Shown one piece after another: positions 57,950 to 64,000 of a stretch of 64,000 bases of DNA. Origin of the DNA: Galeruca laticollis. Lineage: Eukaryota > Arthropoda > Insecta > Coleoptera > Chrysomelidae. A program made the position numbers and the translations under genes. Below the pieces are notes generated by a model that searched no databases, was not told where the DNA came from, and was given only the letters and a program-made list of their open reading frames with translations. Positions within the stretch are counted from its first letter, which is position 1. Each line of letters opens with the position of its first letter. The stretch is taken from NCBI GenBank assembly GCA_963921935.1, contig OY998178.1:201532862-201596861 (forward strand), in the 5' to 3' direction.

Positions 57950-59757
57950 TTTTCAGAGTGATAACTTTTTCCCTTCTGCCCTTTTTCATGTTTTGGAATT
58001 GGCTGCTACCTCTTTTCACCCTGTTATACCCTTCGTAAGACAATAAGACTAATCTATTTTTATTTCTACTATAATTACCTAGTTGTATATGGATTTTCAG
58101 AGTGATAACTTTTGCCCGTCTGCCCTTCTTCATGTTTTGGAATGGGCTGCTACCCCCTTTAACTCTGTTATACCCCTCGTAAGAGAATCCGACTAGTCTC
58201 GTTTTATTTGTACTATAACTACCTAGTTATATATTGATTTTCAGAGTGATCACTTTTTCCCTCCTGCCCTTTTTCATGTTTTGGAATTGGCCGCTACGCC
58301 CTTTCACCTTGTCATTTCCCTCGTGAGAGAATCAGACTAGTCACGTTTTATTTCTACTGTAACTACCCAGTTGTATGTCGATTTTCAGAGTGACAACTTT
58401 TCCCTTCTGCCCTCTTCCATGTTTCGGAATTGGCCGCTACCTCCTTCAACCCTGTTATACCCCTCATAAGAGGATCCAACTAGTCTCGTTTTATTTTTAC
58501 TATAGCTACCTAGTTATATATCGATTTTAAGAGTGATAACTTTTTCCCTTCTGCCCTTTTTCTTGTTTTGAAATTGGCTGCTACCCCTCTCACCCTTTTA
58601 TACCCCTCGTAAGACAATTAGACTAGTCTCGTTTTATTTCTACTTAACTACCTAGTTGTATGTCAATTTTCAAAGTGATATCTTCTTCTCTCCTGCCCTT
58701 TTTCATGTTTTGGAATTGGCCGCTGCCCGCTTTCACCCTGTGATACCCTTCGTGAGAGAATCAGACTAGTCTCGTTTTATTTCTACTGTAACTATCTACT
58801 TGTATGTCGATTTTCAGAGTGATCACTTTTTCCCTTCTGCACTTTCCCATGTTTTGGAATTGGCCGCTACCCCCTTTAACCCCGTTATACCCCTCATAAG
58901 AGAATCCGACTAGTCTCGTTTTATTCCTAGTATAACTACCTAGTTATGTATCGATTTTCAGAGTAATAACTTTTTCCCTTCTGCCCTTTTTCATGTTTTG
59001 GAATTGGCTGCTACCCTCTTTAACCCTGTTATACTCCTCGTAAGAGAATCCGACTAGTCTCGTTTCATTTGTACTATAACCACCTAGTTATATATCGATT
59101 TTCACAGTGATCACTTTTTCCCTCCTGCCCTTTTTCATGTTTTGGAATTGGCCGCTACGCCCTTTCACCCTGTTATCAACCTCGTAAGAGAATCAGACTA
59201 GTCTCGTTTTATTTCTACTGTAACTACCTAGTTGTATGTCGATTTTCAGAGTGACAACTTTTTCCCTTCTGCCCTCTTCCATGTTTCGGAATTGGCCGCT
59301 ACCTCCTTTAACCCTGTTATACCCCTCATGAGAGGATCCAACTAGTCTCGTTCTATTTTTACTATAGCTACCTAGTTATATATCGATTTTCAGAGTGATA
59401 ACATTTTCCCTTCTGCCCTTTTTCTTGTTTTGGATTTTGCTGCTACCCCCTCCCGCCCTTTTATACCCCTCGTAAGACAATTAGACTAGTTTCGTTTTAT
59501 TTCTAGTTTGACTACCTAGTTATATATCGATTTTCAGAGTGATAATTTGTTCCCTCCTGTCCTTTTTCATGTTTTGGATTTGGCCGCTGTCCCCTTTCAC
59601 CCTGTGATACCCCTCGTAAGAGAATCAGACTAGTCTCGTTTTATTTCTACTGTAACTACCTAGTTGCATGTCGATTTTCAGAGTGATAACTTTTTCCCTT
59701 CTGCACTTTTCCATGTTTTGGAATTGGCCGCTACCCCTTTTAACCCTGTTATACCCC
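57950..59757 (+). repeat. Duplicated satellite segment
   Basis: Near-identical copy of 45030-46830, including the individual variants of each monomer. Confidence 0.93.
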
Positions 59758-60277
59758 TATAACGAGAAAAACCTACAAACCCTCTCAGTGCTCGTTATAG
59801 GTATGCGGGTTGTCTCACGTGGTACAACCCGTGCTCGCCAGTCGACTAGCTTCGAGTCGAAGAAGGGGTGGATTCTTCAAAAAATTATTGAGTATACAAA
59901 AAGGGCGCCAGAGAAGTTTTGGCAAGCACCCAAGACTTCCTAAGTTAGCCCACAACTCCTCAGTGGGTTAAGAACACTCACTACACACTCCAAAGGTTAA
60001 ACTGATAGGTAAATTATCATAAGTAAATAAAAGTCAGCAAATACACCCTGATTGAAATTTTAATTAGTCTTGGTGGACCAAAGGTCTCTTTTCAAAATAT
60101 TTAATACAATATCACTACCAAAAAGGAATATTAAAAGTAACGTCTGAGCTCAGCTGAAGGCTGTAATCTCAGGGTGCAGAAGAGCTGAGGGCCCCAAACT
60201 ACACCGATGTCTCAATTCAAAAATTCTAGAGAATCGACCAAATTGTTCATGTACAATATTCCAAAAATACAACGATA

Positions 60278-60339
<62 letters not shown>

Positions 60340-61736
60340 AAATCAACAATGTGTAGTTACAAGGGTTCACACTTCCGCAATTTATACCAGTATCAATATA
60401 GATATAAATAATTGCATAAGCCAAAAATTTAAATAACAACGAGTTTAGCGTTGCTGGAGAAAATACAACTCAAAATTATATACGGCGCAAATAATATACA
60501 TAAAACCATTAGGAATAGGTAAAAACCACTAAATATCGCAATACTAGGTACGTACCATAGTGTTCCAGCGTATCTTAATCTATGAGCAAGATTTCAAAAT
60601 TTTTAAATACAAAATACAAGTGTAAGCGAGATTATAGTAATTGCCGCAAGGAAAAAAGAAATAAAACTTAATATAAAAAAAACGGTAATATGTGAAGCAT
60701 AGATGTGAGTTTACTACTGAGTTTGAAGAAATAAGAAAAGGAAAACTGTTAACTTATCCTTTTCCGGCACCAGAACAGGAACTGAAACTTCTCCAGATTA
60801 ATCCAGTCCTCCTGGAACTCGTCTCACTGACCCATTAAATTCCACTCAGTGATTTTTTTTTGTTTTAATGTCCATATACAAAAACCCCCCTCAAATAGAG
60901 AAACGAATTAGCCTCTACATAGGGTTTACATTTTACCCCGGTCAAATTTTCGACGTACCCCCGTAATATCCCATCATACTGACTATAATAACAATACTCG
61001 AAATTCGCAATTAATTACACCTCATGACTTTTAACTGTATAAAAGCCACCTACTCTGAGAATAAAAACTATATGACTGGTTTTTTTCCGCTTAGCAAAAG
61101 AACTACGATACCAATAAAAACCCATAATATAAAAACTACGTCGTTGGACACATCCCTGAATGTTTATACAACCCCTGTGATATATTCTTATTGCAACAAA
61201 ATATAAAGCCATGAAGAATATGAATTAATAAGAATTTATGAAATATAACGAAACTATCTCGCGAAACCCAGATTACATACTCCAATAAATTACGAATCAA
61301 AGCAGAATTTCTACGTTAAATTGCCTACAAAACTGTTAATTCCGAGAAAGTATTTTTTAACCATTTACCTTGTTAATGAATCCTTCCAGTAAACGCCGTC
61401 TACGGAAATTTACCTCAAAACACAATTCCACTAAATTTTTATGGAACCCACAGTCATCGACTGTTTTGGGACCAGAAACCTATCGGGTCGGAGCTGCCAA
61501 TTGTTGGTTACAGCTGTATTTCTCCTCCCCTATGTCGGAATTGTCGGATTTTCCAATAAGCACTAATGGCTGCCAGAGCACATGCGAATATCTTTTGTTG
61601 AAATGGTGTATTTACACTTTGACGGCAAACGGAGGACTGAATTTTTAACTTCGTACCGATAGCGCTGTGACTTCTCTCAGTCGACAGGTTAGCCAATATT
61701 AAATTTACGACAGCTCGGCGAATTTTTTGCGTTACA
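59758..61736 (-). repeat. 3' LTR of Gypsy element B
   Basis: 1,979 bp. It shares the diagnostic variants of 46831-48817 (for example CAACTCCTCAG and GGAACTCGTCTC) and not those of 54040-55988 (CATTTCCTCAG and GGAACTGGTCTC). Confidence 0.92.
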
Positions 61737-61776
61737 GATTCCCCCCCTTTCGTCAAAGAAAATTAACCCAGAAGGG

Positions 61777-64000
61777 TTAACTTTCATCGTCAGGCGGTTG
61801 CGTAGAGTATGGTTTCAAATCCTTGCAGTGCCATACTCCTGCCGTAGCTCCATCCTTATCGTGCAACTCATACGTCCACGGAGATACCCTCTTAGTTATC
61901 GAGTAGGGCCCTATATACTTAGGCGCTAGCTTACGCGTGTAATACCTCGCAGCATCCTAAAGGACAAAATTCCTCTTCCACACTAAATCGTGCGGGAGAT
62001 ACTCCACATGCTTACGTCGCAGATTATGGCTATCACAAGCCTTCTGATTGGCATCCTCTAACCGTTTCCTGATGTCAGCGAACAATTTCCTAAAACTCTC
62101 GTTACGACTACTCTCGGGAGTACTCACACTATCTCCCAGATCTAAATCTGAATTATCAACATAATCGGCACCAGACAACAGCATAGACCTACCAAAATTA
62201 GCGAAATACGGTGTTACCTTCGTGACTTCATGAGTAGATGTTCTAATCGCACATCCTATCTCAGCGAGATGCTCGTCCCAACAACGATGATTATCCGAGA
62301 CATAGGAAGCCATCATAGTCTTAATCACACGGTTAACTCTTTCACACGGGTTAGCCCTTGGATGATAATTGGCATTCAGCTTGATACGGCAGCTATATCG
62401 GGAAGCTAAGCTCCGGAAAAGATTACTACGGTATTGGGGACCATTATCACACAAAATCACCTTGGGTACCCCATATACAAGAAATACTTCATCTTTGATC
62501 TTACGAGCAACGGCCGCTGCAGACGCTGTTCTAAGTGGGTATATCAGCACGTACTTGGTCAAATAATCCGTAACGACAAGGATGAAAGAATTACCTCGTT
62601 TCGACCTTGGGAGAGGCCCCATCAGATCTGTGCATATCATTTTCCACGGACTGCTAGGCTTTGGATGAGACGCCATCTTATCAACAGGTTTACCTTGTGA
62701 CACCTTATGCGCAGCACACACCTCACAACGATTAACATACCTAGCGACATCAACTCTCATTTTCGGCCAGTGAAAACGCTCAGCTACTCTGTGGAAGGTT
62801 TTAAAGATACCCGTATGTCCAGATGTGGGAGGAACATGGGCTTCCATGATAATACGCGACCTACCAGCTTCAGGAACTACCAGTTTCCAAGATTCACCAG
62901 GCGACAGCGGTTGTGTGTACTTATTGACAACATGTTTGAAGAGAAGATTATCCTTCACACGCCAATCCGGAAATTTAAGGGGATTACTAGCGACATTCTT
63001 TACCTTCTTACAATACCACTTATCATTGGTTGTATCAAACGGAGGGGGCGGTACCTCTTCAGGTGAAACCTCCACAGACACCTCATCGACCACAGGGACG
63101 AAACGATAAAGAGCATCTGGTACTACGTGTTCACGACCTTTGCGATGTATAATTTGGAAGTTATACTGTTGCATTTTGACTGCCCATCGGGCTAGACGAC
63201 CCTTCGGACTCTGCAACTTCTGTAGCCACAGTAGACTATAGTGATCCGTAATGACGGTAAAAGAAACACCCTCTAAATAAGGCCGAAGTTGTTCCAATGC
63301 CCAAACCACAGCGAGACATTCGCGTTCAGTGGTTGAAAAATTCCTTTCTTGGCGAGTAAGAGATCTACTTAGATAGCAAATAACCTTGTCACCATCCTCG
63401 TGAGGCTGACTCAACACAACCCCTAAACCATAACCACTACTATCGGTCTGTACAACAAAGGGTTTATCAAAATCGGGACAAGTAAGAAACGGCGCAGAAA
63501 CCAAACATTCCTTAACACGACGAAACGAAGAATCACATTCAGAAGACCACACAAAAGGACGATTTTTCCTCAGAAGACCCGTAATGGGGACCATGATGGT
63601 TGAAAAATTAGGTATAAATCTCCGGTACCAGGAGAAGGTTCCAACCACACGACGAACTTCCGTAATATTACGAGGAGTCGGTAACTCCAACATTGCCTTC
63701 ACCTTATCCGGATCCACATGCAACCCAAAACGATCCACTACATACCCAAGATACTTAATTTCAGGACGACAGAACTGACACTTATCCACGCTAACAGTAA
63801 TTTTAGCATCCGCTAACCTCTTAAAAACCTCTTCGAGTACCCGTACATGTTCTTCGAAAGTTTGCGTACAAATAACCACGTCGTCAAGATAGACAAAAAC
63901 ATGCGGTTCAAGATCATGGCCTAAAACATTGTCGATAAGTCTCTGCCAGGTGGCTGGGGCATTATGTAAACCAAATGGTAGTCGTTTGAACTGGAATAGA
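61777..64000 (-). pseudogene. Gypsy pol of element B, partial
   Basis: RNase H, integrase and the C-terminal part of RT from the YLDD box (about 63895) leftward, as in element A. In-frame TAG at 61957-61959. The position equivalent to the TAA of element A lies just outside the window, so whether B shares it is unknown. Confidence 0.92.

Larger units (their letters stand above)
59758..64000 (-). mobile_element. Gypsy element B, duplicate of A, cut by the window end
   Basis: 3' LTR 59758-61736, PPT and pol 3' part. The visible pol is identical to that of element A except for one Arg to Lys change (codon near 62010). It shares the TAG at 61957-61959 and the same satellite flank, so it is part of the segmental duplication. 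Confidence 0.93.

Overview
The window looks like insect nuclear DNA: very AT-rich, with long (TA)n tracts, short GT-AG introns and a dense mixture of arthropod-type mobile elements. I found no convincing host protein-coding gene, rRNA, tRNA or CRISPR array. A beetle or another arthropod with a repeat-rich genome is plausible, but the species cannot be told from this sequence. Almost all recognisable content is transposons, their fragments and satellite DNA, so most genes are broken.

Layout, left to right. 1-3.8 kb: (TA)n tracts, a possible LTR-element remnant with a primer-binding-like site, and an unclassified interspersed repeat with an internal duplication. 3.8-6.9 kb: an IS630-Tc1-mariner-type DNA transposon (DUF4817 N-terminus) with unusually long ~640 bp terminal inverted repeats and a damaged transposase; a second copy lies at 27.3-30.8 kb on the other strand. 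8.6-10.7 kb: two decayed Penelope-like fragments. 13.0-19.9 kb: a gag-only LTR element on the minus strand (1.96 kb LTRs, PBS, PPT, one gag-like ORF, no pol). 19.9-27.3 kb: a mosaic of diverged LTR-like modules in opposing orientations, forming large palindromes and interrupted by a mariner fragment and a 5'-truncated RTE-type LINE. 30.8-33.6 kb: two more Penelope-like elements, both with GIY-YIG endonuclease remnants. 34.5-38.15 kb: a complete but mutated P-superfamily transposon (THAP domain, 34 bp TIRs, 8 bp target duplication), next to a decayed piggyBac-like transposase. 40.9-42.9 kb: two tandem, decayed tyrosine-recombinase units of Crypton/DUF3504 type.

43.4-64.0 kb: a satellite array with ~145 bp monomers that changes orientation near 44.18 kb and is interrupted by a full-length Gypsy-type LTR retrotransposon (46,831-55,988, minus strand) with a recognisable GGGAAAC gag-pol frameshift site. 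The stretch from ~45,030 is repeated almost identically from ~57,950 to the window end, offset ~12.92 kb. Its 3' LTR matches the first 3' LTR rather than the 5' LTR, so the second Gypsy copy was made by segmental duplication rather than by a new insertion.

The genes do not form a cooperating pathway. Each cluster is a self-contained mobile element: transposases act on their own TIRs, gag/pol on their own LTR transcript. The observations most worth following are the gag-only LTR element and its related palindromic LTR modules, the P element, the Crypton pair, and the satellite/Gypsy tandem duplication.
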